NCBI RefSeq assembly: GCF_001262605.1
Contig: NZ_LGTC01000001.1
Span: 6,621,501-6,685,500 of the forward strand
DNA from: Pseudobacteroides cellulosolvens ATCC 35603 = DSM 2933
GTDB lineage: Bacteria; Bacillota; Clostridia; Acetivibrionales; DSM-2933
DNA: 64,000 bases
Reading direction: 5' to 3'
Every line of letters begins with the position of its first letter. The first letter of the stretch is position 1. Under the pieces are notes generated by a model that made no database searches, had not been told where the DNA came from, and saw only the letters and a program-made list of their open reading frames with translations. Of the stretch, positions 42,158-52,072 are shown piece after piece. Position numbers and translations under genes: made by a program.

Positions 42158-42484
42158 ATGATTTGTCCAAAATGTAAGCAAGAGTACATCACGGAAGGTT
42201 TTACATGCCCTGTATGCAATATTATGGTATCTGACAAGTTGACAGAAACCAGCAGCACTTTTACTTCTACCGATGAGTTTGAGTATGAATTTCTTTTAGC
42301 CACTTTTAATGATTTAGACATTTCTTTAGTTCGATCAATTTTAGACCATGAAAAAATAAATTATTCAGTAAAAGGGATTTTCAGCTATGGAAGCAGAGTT
42401 CCTGCAAGAGTAATGGTTAGAAAAGACCAGTATGATTTTGCTGTAGATATGTTAAAAGATGTAAGGTTGAATTACTCAGTATAA
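42158..42484 (+). CDS. Zinc ribbon plus DUF2007 protein
   Basis: 108 residues. N-terminal ribbon CPKCKQEYITEGFTCPVC, then a DUF2007 domain (LLATFNDLDISLVRSILDHE, ARVMVRKDQYDFAVDML), a small ferredoxin-like putative signalling domain. GGGGGGT precedes the ATG. Function unknown. It is preceded by 136 bases without a gene. Confidence 0.8.
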   Translation: MICPKCKQEYITEGFTCPVCNIMVSDKLTETSSTFTSTDEFEYEFLLATFNDLDISLVRSILDHEKINYSVKGIFSYGSRVPARVMVRKDQYDFAVDMLKDVRLNYSV

Positions 42485-42521
42485 TTAAATGTTAATTACT
42501 CTTCATATTTATATTGTCTTA

Positions 42522-42587
42522 AGAAATTATGGTATATGTTATTAATTGAGATAAGTGAATTTATTATTTAAATATACCATAATTTCT
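42522..42587. repeat. Perfect 16-bp inverted repeat
   Basis: AGAAATTATGGTATAT (42522-42537) is exactly inverted at 42572-42587 with 34 bases between, 67 bases before the next gene. Operator, leader hairpin or repeat remnant. Confidence 0.6.
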
Positions 42588-42653
42588 ACTTATGAACAAA
42601 AGGTTACTTGGATGCATAATATGTAGCATAACTTTTTTTAAGGATAAAATGCT

Positions 42654-43037
42654 ATGAATTCGGAAATTGTATTGACTAGTATTCTTTTGGGATCACAGGA
42701 TAATATAAAGTCTAGAAAAGTACTGAAAGGCTCATTTGTATTGGAAGAAGGACAAATGGATATATATGAAATTCGAAAAATTAATGCAGCCATTTGCGAT
42801 GTAAATGATTATGAGGATGAAGGTACATACTATGCTTCGGGAAAGGTTAAAGTCACAATGGATTATCTGGTTGAAAAAGATTGTGATAACGTTGAGAGTA
42901 TAACATATTATCTTCCATTTTTCTTAAATAGGGAAGACAAATTGGAGGAATTGCAATTGGAGAGGCTGTCCATTAATGTATTATTTCCTCGAAGCCTAGA
43001 GATAGAGGCTTATGTAATATCATGTAGTTGCAAATAA
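42654..43037 (+). CDS. Hypothetical protein, possibly SPOCS/DUF3794-like
   Basis: 127 residues, acidic. It has no signal peptide. The core GTYYASGKVKVTMDYLVEKD, then VESITYYLPFFLN, resembles the half-repeat of DUF3794 (SPOCS) spore-coat/SipL proteins, in which a beta strand pair precedes a PF motif. Likeness is weak and unconfirmed. It ends with a CSCK tail. No ribosome site stronger than AAGGAT is seen before ATG 42654. It stands alone. Confidence 0.5.
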   Translation: MNSEIVLTSILLGSQDNIKSRKVLKGSFVLEEGQMDIYEIRKINAAICDVNDYEDEGTYYASGKVKVTMDYLVEKDCDNVESITYYLPFFLNREDKLEELQLERLSINVLFPRSLEIEAYVISCSCK

Positions 43038-43502
43038 TTATTGACAACTGATGTATTTAAATATATTATCTTTATTAGAGATATTTAATTTTTATAATTT
43101 TTTATATATTTTTTATATATTTATATAAATACAAACATATAATTTATTAAAGCAATATTGATTGCTTTATATATAGAGAGTATAAAGTATAAGGAAGATG
43201 TTAGCCTAGTGTAGTTGTCCTATATAGCTGTTCTTTGAATTCTTAATTTTAATACTAATTCCGTTATTTTCCATACTGCTTAAAATTTAATTTTTTTGGA
43301 CTAAAAAGAGCTGATACTCTTGTAGAATATATATGTGATGTTTACGAATTATTGTACTGATTGTATTTGTGTTACCAGGATTTACGTTTGTTTTTAAAGG
43401 AATTACAAAGAAGTGATTGAGGGTTTTACTTACTAATTAATTAAAATTCAGATATAACAGGCATTTCCAATACTTACTCATAAACCTAAGGAGGTAATTG
43501 TT
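43038..43502. other. Long AT-rich upstream region of dockerin gene 1
   Basis: No ORF with ribosome site, no recognised riboswitch. AAGGAGG lies directly before the start codon at 43503. The promoter is probably here but no convincing -35/-10 pair stands out. Confidence 0.4.
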
Positions 43503-45350
43503 ATGTTCAGGATTAGAAGGTTATTGGTAGTTTTAGTAATGGCTTTGATTACCGGAGCACTTTTTAATTCCATGTCAGTTTTTGGAGCAACGGCTGGTAC
43601 ATACAAAATAAGTGGTTATGTAGAACCGGATTTTCATTTTACCAACTCAATGACTAAAGCTGATTTTAAAGTTGAGATCGTCGGTACATCCTATTCAGAT
43701 GTGACTGATAGTATGGGGTATTTTGAAATACCAAACATACCAATAGCTGCCAGCATTAATGTTAAAGTTAGATTTTCAAAAGCTGGGTACTTGAGAAAAG
43801 AGATAGGTAATCTGACAATTGGCTCTGAGGTTTTGATAGGTAGTAAGGAAGATCCTGTGAAGATGTGGCCGGGTGATGTACTTCAGGATGATGCAATCAA
43901 TTTTGTTGATGTTCTATTGATGGCAAAGAGCTATAATGCAATTAAAAATGAAGTCTTATACAGCAAGATTTGCGATTTTAATCTTGATTCGTCAGTTAAT
44001 GTGGCAGATGTTATCATTATGTCAAGGCATTTTAATGCAGTGCCGAATGAATACGCAACTGAAAAAGTCAGCTATGTTGCACCTGATAAGCCAGGAGCTC
44101 CACAGAACTTAAAAGCTTTATGGTATACAGGTTCTACCATTTCATTAAGCTGGGAAGCACCATCAATAAAAACATCTATATCAGGGTATGAAATATATCT
44201 TAATGACAAGGTTGCAGCAACATCAAAAACTACAAATATAACTTGTTCAGGTCTTAATCCAAATAAAGAAAATACCATTTATATAAAGTCGATAAACAGT
44301 TCGAATGTTAAATCCGATGCAAGCAATATTTTAAGGATAACTACTCCCATAGATGACCATGGCAATACTATTGATAGGGCAACTCCTATAGAGTGTGAAA
44401 AAGAAGTTGTAGCTTCTATGGAGTCAAATGATACTGCTGATTATTTTAAATTTAAGCCGCAAGTATCAGGTACTTATGTGTTTAAAATGTATGTTGGCTC
44501 TAAATTATACGGATACCTCTATAATGAATTTGGGGAAAAAATGGGCGTTTTTAATACTGATCAATTTAACTTGATAGCAGGAAAGGAATATACTCTTGGT
44601 ATCAAAAATGTATCTACATATGGGGAGTATAGATTTTATGTTAGACAAAAGACTATAAAGCCAGATATAGTAGTGGATAAGATTTTAGTTGATAATGCTT
44701 GTATAAAAGAGCCTAGCTCCATAAAGATAAGGATAGTTAATATTGGCGATGCTCCAAACACAAGTAGTTTTAGAGTAGCATTAGATATTGATGGCCAAAA
44801 TAACCTGCTTTGGGCTGATTGTGATACAATTATTCCAGCTGGGAACATAGCAACTCTCTCAATAAATGGGGGATTTAATGGATTGACTACATGGACACCT
44901 ATGGAAGTTGGAATCCATTCAATAACTGCTAATGCTGATATACTGAACAGGGTGACTGAAGTTTTTGAGGATAATAATACATTTTCATGTAGTGTATTTT
45001 TTGATGATTATTCTGATAGTCTTGACTATGCTAGAGCCATTCAATTAGGTAAGGAAGTAACAGGAATTATTACATCTCCTCAAGATAAAGACTTCTTTAC
45101 TTTTATACCATCTAGTAATGGAAATTATAAATTTGAATTACCAGGTTCACATTATACTAATGTATATGTATATGATAAAGATTTGAATCAGGTTGCAGAG
45201 ACTACGATTGCTACAAGAGGTGGAGCTCGTAATAGTTGTTATGTTAAGGCTCCGTTAGAAGCAAACCAGAAGTACTACATACTTGTTCGTACTGCAGATT
45301 CAAATGATTTTATAAACGAAACATACAAATTAGTTACGAGTATATATTAG
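43503..45350 (+). CDS. Secreted multidomain protein with internal dockerin-like module, paralogue 1
   Basis: 615 residues. Signal peptide (VVLVMALITGALFNSMSVFGA), carboxypeptidase-regulatory-like fold (about 33-118), dockerin-like pair (about 120-181), FN3 (195-280), PPC beta domain (284-380), CARDB (386-500) and a second PPC (501-612). The dockerin-like loops are DDAINFVDVLLMAKSYN and CDFNLDSSVNVADVIIMSRHFN; both lack some Ca2+ ligands, and the module is internal, unlike cellulosomal enzymes. No catalytic domain is seen, so a binding or scaffold role on the surface is likely. The next gene is a paralogue. Confidence 0.82.
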   Translation: MFRIRRLLVVLVMALITGALFNSMSVFGATAGTYKISGYVEPDFHFTNSMTKADFKVEIVGTSYSDVTDSMGYFEIPNIPIAASINVKVRFSKAGYLRKEIGNLTIGSEVLIGSKEDPVKMWPGDVLQDDAINFVDVLLMAKSYNAIKNEVLYSKICDFNLDSSVNVADVIIMSRHFNAVPNEYATEKVSYVAPDKPGAPQNLKALWYTGSTISLSWEAPSIKTSISGYEIYLNDKVAATSKTTNITCSGLNPNKENTIYIKSINSSNVKSDASNILRITTPIDDHGNTIDRATPIECEKEVVASMESNDTADYFKFKPQVSGTYVFKMYVGSKLYGYLYNEFGEKMGVFNTDQFNLIAGKEYTLGIKNVSTYGEYRFYVRQKTIKPDIVVDKILVDNACIKEPSSIKIRIVNIGDAPNTSSFRVALDIDGQNNLLWADCDTIIPAGNIATLSINGGFNGLTTWTPMEVGIHSITANADILNRVTEVFEDNNTFSCSVFFDDYSDSLDYARAIQLGKEVTGIITSPQDKDFFTFIPSSNGNYKFELPGSHYTNVYVYDKDLNQVAETTIATRGGARNSCYVKAPLEANQKYYILVRTADSNDFINETYKLVTSIY

Positions 45351-45392
45351 CATTTAACATTACAATAAAATAAATATATGTAGAGTAGATTT

Positions 45393-45434
45393 GCAAATAA
45401 GATAAATGTCTATTGTACAATTTATCTTATTTGC
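45393..45434. repeat. Hairpin between the dockerin paralogues
   Basis: GCAAATAAGATAAAT (45393-45407) with ATTTATCTTATTTGC (45420-45434). Its right side, TTTGCATTATAA then TAACATATA, resembles the structured repeat of 5635. No T run, so termination is doubtful. Confidence 0.5.
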
Positions 45435-45504
45435 ATTATAATGTTAACATATATAGAAATATTATTATCACTTATTTTATTATTATTATTTGGGGGTAAT
45501 ACAA

Positions 45505-47358
45505 ATGCATAATGTAAAGAGAAATATAAGAATTTTTTTATTTATTCTTGTGATGAATCTGTTGTTGTTCCCTGTAAATTCTAGTAGTTTAGCTATTAGT
45601 AAGATATGTGGTTACATAGTTCCTGATATAGATTTGTTAAATTCGGAAATTAGATCAGGTTTTAAAATAAAAATTGTTGGAACAAATGCTAGCACAAATT
45701 CTGATTCTAATGGGTATTTTGAGATAACTGATTTTCAGTCAACGTCTGGTATGGCATATACCTTAGAGATTACTAAAGATGGCTATCTTAAAAGAGAAAT
45801 TAAAGATATAGAGATTAACTCATCTATTTTTTTAGGATCCGGTGCTACTCCAATATATATGTGGGCAGGAGATATAGCTGTAAAGGGGGCTCAAGATAAT
45901 TCTATAAATATAAATGATGTTATCCAAATGGCCATTTCTTTTAATTCTACTAAAGGAAGCATAAATTATAATACAAGCTGTGATTTTGATCTCGATGGAG
46001 CAATTAACATAAAAGATGTAGTTACTATATCAAGGCATTTTAACATGACTGGTGACAAATACGGAAGTATTGAAATAAAAGTTTTGGAGGATGAAAGGCC
46101 ACCAGCACCAGATAATCTCAAGTATTCATGGTGTACAGGTACTACTGTAGCATTAGATTGGGTTTCATTAGGAAACAATATATCTGTTTACGAAGTATAT
46201 ATTAATGATAAGTTGGTTTGCACAACAACAAATAAAAGCATTGTTTGTACAGGATTAGAGTCTGATTCCGATAATACAATTTATGTAAAAGCGGTTAATG
46301 AAAAAGGTACAAGATCTTTATCAAGTAATATACTAAATATAAAAGCTCCGGAAGATGACTATGGAAATACAATAGAAACTGCTACTCCAATTGAATGCGA
46401 AAAAGAAATTATTGGTGGATTTCAAGGATCTGGCGATGTTGACTATTTTAAATTGATACCCCAAAATTCAGGCACATTTATATTAAAAAAATATATTGGT
46501 ACATTGTATTCATGCAAAATTGTAGATAGCAACAATAATGAATTAAGTTATTCAGGAGATTACGAATATAATCTAGTTTCGGGTAATGTCTATTATGTAA
46601 TTATTAAAAACATATTAAATGCTGACGATTATGGTTTTATAATAAGGCAAAAAAGCACAAAGCCAGATTTGATTTTTGATGAAGTTAAATATAATTTAGA
46701 TATGGTAGGTGTACCGGTTACCTTCAATGTTCATGTAAGAAATATTGGAGATGCAATTTCAAAGGGAAGTTTTAGAGTTTCATTTGACATTGATGGTGAT
46801 GCTGGAGTTATATGGGCGGACTGTAAAAATGATATAAAAGTAGGCGAAACGGTAAGTTTAAATATAACAGCAGGGAAAAATGGTGAAACAACCTGGACAC
46901 CTCAGACGGTTGGTGTACATAATGTAATTATTCATATAGACTCTGATAATCAAATAGATGAGGTAATTGAGAGCAATAATTTTCATAGTTATACAATACA
47001 TATTGATGATTATCCAAATAGAATAGAAACCGCAAAAGAAATCAAGATAGGTGAGGAGTTAAAAGGTTCACTTGGTAATAATATGGATAAAGATTACTTT
47101 TATTTTGAACCTGAAAAAAGTGGATTTTATAGAATACAACTTCCAGGTACAAAATTTACAAATGTTTATTTATTGGATGCAGGTATGAATCAAGTGTATA
47201 AAACTACTATTAATTATAATTCAGAGCGTAAAAGGCTAGGGTGTTATGTTGAAGGCAATTTGGAGGCAAATCGGAAATATTTTATAGAAATAGAACCTGC
47301 AAACGCTAAAGATTTTGTTTTTGAAAATTATACTCTTTCAATATTTGAAGTGCAATAG
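45505..47358 (+). CDS. Secreted multidomain protein with internal dockerin-like module, paralogue 2
   Basis: 617 residues, same domain order as the upstream gene: regulatory-like fold, dockerin-like pair (about 118-184), FN3 (198), PPC (283), CARDB (385) and PPC (500). Here the second calcium loop, CDFDLDGAINIKDV, is canonical for type I dockerins, while the first (AQDNSININDVIQM) is altered. ATG 45505 follows GGGGGT by eight bases; TTG 45490 includes the ribosome site and is rejected. The pair arose by tandem duplication. Partner cohesins are not in this window. Confidence 0.82.
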   Translation: MHNVKRNIRIFLFILVMNLLLFPVNSSSLAISKICGYIVPDIDLLNSEIRSGFKIKIVGTNASTNSDSNGYFEITDFQSTSGMAYTLEITKDGYLKREIKDIEINSSIFLGSGATPIYMWAGDIAVKGAQDNSININDVIQMAISFNSTKGSINYNTSCDFDLDGAINIKDVVTISRHFNMTGDKYGSIEIKVLEDERPPAPDNLKYSWCTGTTVALDWVSLGNNISVYEVYINDKLVCTTTNKSIVCTGLESDSDNTIYVKAVNEKGTRSLSSNILNIKAPEDDYGNTIETATPIECEKEIIGGFQGSGDVDYFKLIPQNSGTFILKKYIGTLYSCKIVDSNNNELSYSGDYEYNLVSGNVYYVIIKNILNADDYGFIIRQKSTKPDLIFDEVKYNLDMVGVPVTFNVHVRNIGDAISKGSFRVSFDIDGDAGVIWADCKNDIKVGETVSLNITAGKNGETTWTPQTVGVHNVIIHIDSDNQIDEVIESNNFHSYTIHIDDYPNRIETAKEIKIGEELKGSLGNNMDKDYFYFEPEKSGFYRIQLPGTKFTNVYLLDAGMNQVYKTTINYNSERKRLGCYVEGNLEANRKYFIEIEPANAKDFVFENYTLSIFEVQ

Positions 47359-47384
47359 TATATTTATTAATTTAATATAGATAT

Positions 47385-47425
47385 AAAAAATAGCATTTAT
47401 GATATATTTCTAAATGCTATTTTTT
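47385..47425. terminator. Bidirectional terminator
   Basis: AAAAAATAGCATTTA (47385-47399) with TAAATGCTATTTTTT (47411-47425). It separates dockerin gene 2 from the end of the convergent terD operon. Confidence 0.85.
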
Positions 47426-47436
47426 AATGTACAAAC

Positions 47437-48495
47437 CTACAACAACACTTCCTTTTCAATCTGTGAAACCAAAACATCCAATTTTGGCTTTGGTATCACT
47501 AAATTAGGATCCTTGTCCAAAAGGAGCTTAACGGCTAAAAATGGTATATTAATGCCACTTAGACAGGATATCCATACCCCACCTGACATTCTGGGATTAA
47601 TCTCAAGAATCTTGGGACAATCCCCGTCATAGCGTATTTGAACATTAAATGCATAAGACAGGTTAAAGGTGCGGGTTAATTCTGATGCAATATAAGTAAG
47701 TTCTGGAGAATCCTCAAGAAGCCTTGCCCTTCCATCAAGTTTTTTTCTGGGGACGGCTGAAAGGAGCTTTCCATCTAATGCCAGGCAGTCAATACTGTAT
47801 TCATATCCATCTATGAATTCCATAACCATCAGGCTTTTGAAGGAATCTCTCTGAGAGAGCCTTTTTAATGCATCATCTAAAGTGATTCTTAGGCTGGAAA
47901 AGGAATACAAGTTGTCAATTGAGCCAGCTGATTCATCTATGATTCTGAAGCCTGCACCGCCTTCAGAATGAACAGGCTTGAAACACGCCTTGAAGCCTTG
48001 ATTTAATATGTTTTTACAAGCTTTTTCAAAGTCATGAACATTATCAACTACATAGTACTTTGGTATGTTAAATAGCCTTTTGCCGTTTAACATATGGCGT
48101 GGATGGGAAGTTAAATCTGTGTTTTGACTAATGTAATCATAAAATAAGGCCTTGTCCGATAAAATTCTAGTGTTTTGTGAATCACAGCAAGCCAATAGCT
48201 TAACGCCAATCTCCTCAAACTTTTCAGAGCTTTTGTTGATTGTGACCATGTTGGTGCGGGGAGCAAATATATCAATTTTATGCTTTTTGCAAAAGTTCAA
48301 ACAAAAATCAACATATTCTTCTTCTGGTATCATTTTTTCAATTTCATAATAATCGCATGCTTTGAATATAACTGAATTGGGGTTTCTGTTTGTAGCAAAT
48401 ACTTCTAATTCTATTTCATTATTCTGCTTAATAAGGTTTATAATATGATAGGCAGTATTAAACCAATTGTTAAACCAAATTCTCTTTTTATTCAT
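47437..48495 (-). CDS. ATP-grasp enzyme of the Ter biosynthetic operon
   Basis: 352 residues. Joins a carboxylate to an amine or thiol with ATP. The pre-ATP-grasp part (IWFNNWFNTAYHIINLI) is followed by the lid and grasp subdomains: CFKPVHSEGGAGFRII, VMEFIDGYEYSIDCLAL and the metal-binding ILEINPRMSGG. Last gene of the minus-strand terD operon. In described Ter clusters, ATP-grasp proteins accompany the two phosphoribosyltransferases, HAD and CitE-like enzymes. The gap to the HAD gene is 79 bases. Substrate unknown. Confidence 0.85.
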   Translation of the reverse strand: MNKKRIWFNNWFNTAYHIINLIKQNNEIELEVFATNRNPNSVIFKACDYYEIEKMIPEEEYVDFCLNFCKKHKIDIFAPRTNMVTINKSSEKFEEIGVKLLACCDSQNTRILSDKALFYDYISQNTDLTSHPRHMLNGKRLFNIPKYYVVDNVHDFEKACKNILNQGFKACFKPVHSEGGAGFRIIDESAGSIDNLYSFSSLRITLDDALKRLSQRDSFKSLMVMEFIDGYEYSIDCLALDGKLLSAVPRKKLDGRARLLEDSPELTYIASELTRTFNLSYAFNVQIRYDGDCPKILEINPRMSGGVWISCLSGINIPFLAVKLLLDKDPNLVIPKPKLDVLVSQIEKEVLL

Positions 48496-48574
48496 TCATC
48501 ATCATCATCCTTAAAATACGCTGCAAAGCAGCAAAATTAACAGTCATATTATATAATATAAAGCTATAAGTTTA

Positions 48575-49417
48575 TTACTTATAGGTGTCATTAAATATTT
48601 TCTCAACAATTTGAAGTATCTCTAGGGAGGCTTCTAAACCTGTGCCATTTGTTATTATGCACTTTTTGCCGGAATTAAATTTATTGCATATTTCACCATG
48701 AGAGGGTAGAATGGCGAAGTCTGCCATTGAGAGGAGTTCAAAATCCATGTATGAATCACCTGATGCAACTACTTGCTTGTGAGGAAGCATATTTTTTATA
48801 TACTCTATTGCGTTCCATTTATTTAGTGACTTGGGTATAAAATATAGCTTTCTTCCGTGAAGGCAGCTGTTCCAATTATAGGCTTCGATCTCCTTCATAA
48901 AGTCATTTAGCTCATCCATTGGGGTTGCATCCAACTGAATGATACAGTAAAAAAAGAATGTCTCTACCTGACGAACGTCCAAAACCCAGTTTTCATGATA
49001 CAATTGGCTTTTAAACTTGTCCAATACATGTACCAAAGGGTCACAGTCAGATAATTTATTCTGCATGTGTTCTTCCCAGTTCCGGTCTAATACCCCATCT
49101 ATTAAAACGCTTCCGCCGTGGTTAACAACTGCAAACTTTGGAAAAATAGATGACCTGAAAACGTTTATCCTTTCATACTGTTCAAGGGTTCTGGTTGTAG
49201 TAGGAATAAGTATTAGTTTATCACTAAGGCTCTTGAGTTTGTCCAATGTATCATGGAGTACGTAGGTTATTATATTATCATTTTTCATTTCTGAAGGAAT
49301 TACTTTGTCCTTCAGAGCTTCAGTTATGTGCTTTTCAGAAAAAATCAGTGTTTGATCAAGATCAGTTGCAAAAATCAATTTTGTTATCTCCCCATCTGTT
49401 TTATTAATCCTATACAT
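48575..49417 (-). CDS. HAD-family phosphatase of the Ter biosynthetic operon
   Basis: 280 residues, class IIB HAD fold. Nucleophile motif FATDLDQTLIFS (D-x-D), motif II IPTTTRTLEQY, motif III Lys in IPKSLNKWNAIEYI and motif IV ASGDSYMDFELLSMAD. The start overlaps the end of the upstream phosphoribosyltransferase gene by 34 bases, so translation is coupled. Dephosphorylation of a phosphoribosyl-type intermediate is the role inferred from context. Confidence 0.87.
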   Translation of the reverse strand: MYRINKTDGEITKLIFATDLDQTLIFSEKHITEALKDKVIPSEMKNDNIITYVLHDTLDKLKSLSDKLILIPTTTRTLEQYERINVFRSSIFPKFAVVNHGGSVLIDGVLDRNWEEHMQNKLSDCDPLVHVLDKFKSQLYHENWVLDVRQVETFFFYCIIQLDATPMDELNDFMKEIEAYNWNSCLHGRKLYFIPKSLNKWNAIEYIKNMLPHKQVVASGDSYMDFELLSMADFAILPSHGEICNKFNSGKKCIITNGTGLEASLEILQIVEKIFNDTYK

Positions 49418-50538
49418 TTATAGGACTTAAGGTCATATTGTTCTACCTCAACGTTTTTTTCTCTTGCCAATTGTAATACATTACAAAGGCTTTTGTCATT
49501 AATATCCTTCACCAGCACCTTCCATGGAACCCTGCGCAGTAGTACCCTTATAGTTTCACCTATGCCTGGTTTGATGTGATTAATGTCATCAATGGAATAA
49601 AGTTTGCCGACATCTTCTACATCTTTCATGCCTATCCAGCTTGGTTCTATATCCGATGGCTCATTATCCACTAATGAAGCTAGATTTGAATTGTCTATGC
49701 TGAAAAAACAGGATGTTATTTTATCTATAAAGTAATTGGACAAATCCTCTGCTATAAGCTCTTTATAGAACTTTACTCCATGAAAGTCATTATCGCCTAT
49801 TAGGTCGCTTCTGTGAACAGTCCTGCTTATTAAACCGGATACTGTAGAGTTTAGACATGCACTTGGAATAAGAAAATCCTCTCTGGTTCCATAAGTGCTG
49901 ACACAGTGCCCGGGGTCGGCAAGCACTGCAAGGTCGGTATTTAGCATAATACCGGTTTTTGTATAAAGATCGGAGCATGACTGATTAAGGACTCTGGTTA
50001 TCATGCCTTTACCGGTCCACCCGTCTATAAACTGTATTTGCTGTTCTTTATGATTATTAATTATATATCTTACAGCATTTTCATCAATACCTTTACCCCT
50101 TATAATTGAAACGCTGTAATGAGAAACTTCAAGCCCCATTTTTTCTTTTAAATAGCGTTTAATAAGAATTCCAACAGGAGTACCTGCCCTTGCAAGGGAA
50201 ACCAGGACAATGTTTTTTCCCCGATTCCTCAAAATCTTATTTGCGACTACAGCTGTAGCGTGGGCAAGCTTCGGTGCCGATTCATCCAATGAACGGTGAA
50301 ACATTTTTATATAATCATCGGAAGGTTTATATTCCACAGGAAGCATCTCAGAGTAGTGAGTTCCTGATTGAATGGCTTTTTCTCTGTATAAAGTGTCACT
50401 TTCACTGATAAGCCCGGAAATTTCCTTTAAAAGAAAGCACACATCAGTTATATCATAGCTCCCTGAAAATGTGTATAGCATTTTTGTATTTTCATTATGT
50501 ATATTATTAATTGCTGTATTATCAACTAAATTACTCAT
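49384..50538 (-). CDS. StiP-type phosphoribosyltransferase with PELOTA-like C-terminus
   Basis: About 384 residues. The central part carries a PRTase-like fold with LVSLARAGTPVGILIKRYL, SVSIIRGKGIDENAVRYII and FIDGWTGKGMITRVL in place of the classical PRPP loop. It matches proteins annotated as cysteine protease StiP. The C-terminal 80 residues (GETIRVLLRRVPWKVLVKDI) resemble the PELOTA RNA-binding domain. ATG 50538 has AAGGAG five bases upstream and is preferred over 50595. Biochemical role is inferred only from the conserved Ter gene cluster. Confidence 0.8.
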   Translation of the reverse strand: MSNLVDNTAINNIHNENTKMLYTFSGSYDITDVCFLLKEISGLISESDTLYREKAIQSGTHYSEMLPVEYKPSDDYIKMFHRSLDESAPKLAHATAVVANKILRNRGKNIVLVSLARAGTPVGILIKRYLKEKMGLEVSHYSVSIIRGKGIDENAVRYIINNHKEQQIQFIDGWTGKGMITRVLNQSCSDLYTKTGIMLNTDLAVLADPGHCVSTYGTREDFLIPSACLNSTVSGLISRTVHRSDLIGDNDFHGVKFYKELIAEDLSNYFIDKITSCFFSIDNSNLASLVDNEPSDIEPSWIGMKDVEDVGKLYSIDDINHIKPGIGETIRVLLRRVPWKVLVKDINDKSLCNVLQLAREKNVEVEQYDLKSYKCIGLIKQMGR

Positions 50539-50614
50539 TATAACTCCTTTTCTTATACATTTTGCATTTCTACCATTGTTGCAAAATATATACATTATAG
50601 AAATGATTCAAAAA

Positions 50615-52072
50615 TTACTTCCCCGAACAAAATAGTATAGTTACTTTATTAATTCCAAGTTGGCCGATAACATTTATAAAATCATTCAGGCCATTTTCAT
50701 CAAATCTTCGTTCAAAAAACACATAAAGCTCATCATAAAAGCCATATGGAATATTATATACAAAGTTGGTTACAGCAGGGTTTGGCGGACAATTAAATGT
50801 AAACTTGTTGGAAACAGGGTAGCCGGATGCCTGTGACGGAAAAATTGGGCTCCGGGTTGTTGAATGGTAATATATTTTCTTATCAATGAAGCTTGATATT
50901 AGCAGCGGGATAAACATGAATTCTTCGGTGCCCAAAAACAGTATACGGTCCCCTGTTATTTTATCCCCAATAAATTTAGACACTTCACGGATTTGGGATA
51001 TAAGGTTTTTATCATCAAAAGAACTTATACCAAACCTTCCTGTTTGCTTCAAATAAGGTGTGTTGTTTGTTTTGCCCAACCCGTTTACTGACGGCAAATA
51101 TACTAATTCCTTAAAATATCCGCCCAGATCAATGTATTGGATTTCCGGTTCAATATTTTTCTTAATGTGTACATCACATTGAGGATTCATATCAAGATTT
51201 GTTTCAAGGTACCTATCTACAGCATCCCAGCCTCCTAAACTCAAAGCTGGAGTCACATTAAACTGACCTGATACAAGGGATATGAATCTTACCCTAAGGG
51301 AGTATTCTTTTTCAAATTCCTGAAGATATTCTATATCAGCATTTGAACGGAAGTCAAGTATTGATAAAACCACATACTCTTTCCGTTTGTGAATTTTATC
51401 CAATTCTTTTATTATATTAAGCACAGTTCGTCCTGTGGATATTTCATCGTCAACAAGCACAATAGGAGAATCGGACTTCAGTATTTTAGGATTCACAGGA
51501 TATACCCTGTGGGAAGTAGCATGGGAGTGCTCTTCTTCAAATACAATTTTGTTGTCAAAGTTTGCAATATCCTCTCTGGTTGTATGTATAAATGATGCAT
51601 TATCAAAGCAGCTGAATATTGAGTGCCCTAGAGCTGTTGCTGTTTCTGCAAATGCAAGGAACAGTATATTTCCATCAAGGGAAATTGGATTTTCTATAAG
51701 CTCCTTCCATAAGGCTTTTCCATTTTTACAGTTGATAATTGAATCGACTATTTTGTTCGCCTGTGTCCCGTAAATAGTAGTATCTTTAGAAGAAATAAGT
51801 GTGGAATGGTATTCATCTAAAAGGGTATAGGCAAGCAATGCTCCCGTCAAAAGAGAATTAACATTTGTTACGGGAATATGTTTTCCCAGTACTTTACTTA
51901 CAAACAAAAACCTGCGTTTTTTGTTTATTCTTGCTCCAACTGAAAATATAAGCTCCATCGGAAGCTTATATTTATTATTTTTTAATTCAATATTTACATT
52001 GAAAAGGTCTAAAACCTGAGAAATGTATGTATTATTGTTTTCCATAATAAGTACGGGGTTTACAGCAAGCAT
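50615..52072 (-). CDS. Phosphoribosyltransferase with TRSP domain
   Basis: 485 residues. The N-terminal orotate-PRTase-like domain has the classical PRPP loop IVLVDDEISTGRTVLNII and a FAETATALGHSIF motif. The C-terminal TRSP domain holds RFISLVSGQ-to-TRSPIFPSQA, whose STTRSPI stretch gives the family its name. Starts inside the 3' end of the CitE-like gene (13-base overlap). With the StiP-type protein it makes the two-PRTase pair typical of Ter biosynthetic operons, predicted to build a nucleoside-like product. Confidence 0.87.
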   Translation of the reverse strand: MLAVNPVLIMENNNTYISQVLDLFNVNIELKNNKYKLPMELIFSVGARINKKRRFLFVSKVLGKHIPVTNVNSLLTGALLAYTLLDEYHSTLISSKDTTIYGTQANKIVDSIINCKNGKALWKELIENPISLDGNILFLAFAETATALGHSIFSCFDNASFIHTTREDIANFDNKIVFEEEHSHATSHRVYPVNPKILKSDSPIVLVDDEISTGRTVLNIIKELDKIHKRKEYVVLSILDFRSNADIEYLQEFEKEYSLRVRFISLVSGQFNVTPALSLGGWDAVDRYLETNLDMNPQCDVHIKKNIEPEIQYIDLGGYFKELVYLPSVNGLGKTNNTPYLKQTGRFGISSFDDKNLISQIREVSKFIGDKITGDRILFLGTEEFMFIPLLISSFIDKKIYYHSTTRSPIFPSQASGYPVSNKFTFNCPPNPAVTNFVYNIPYGFYDELYVFFERRFDENGLNDFINVIGQLGINKVTILFCSGK

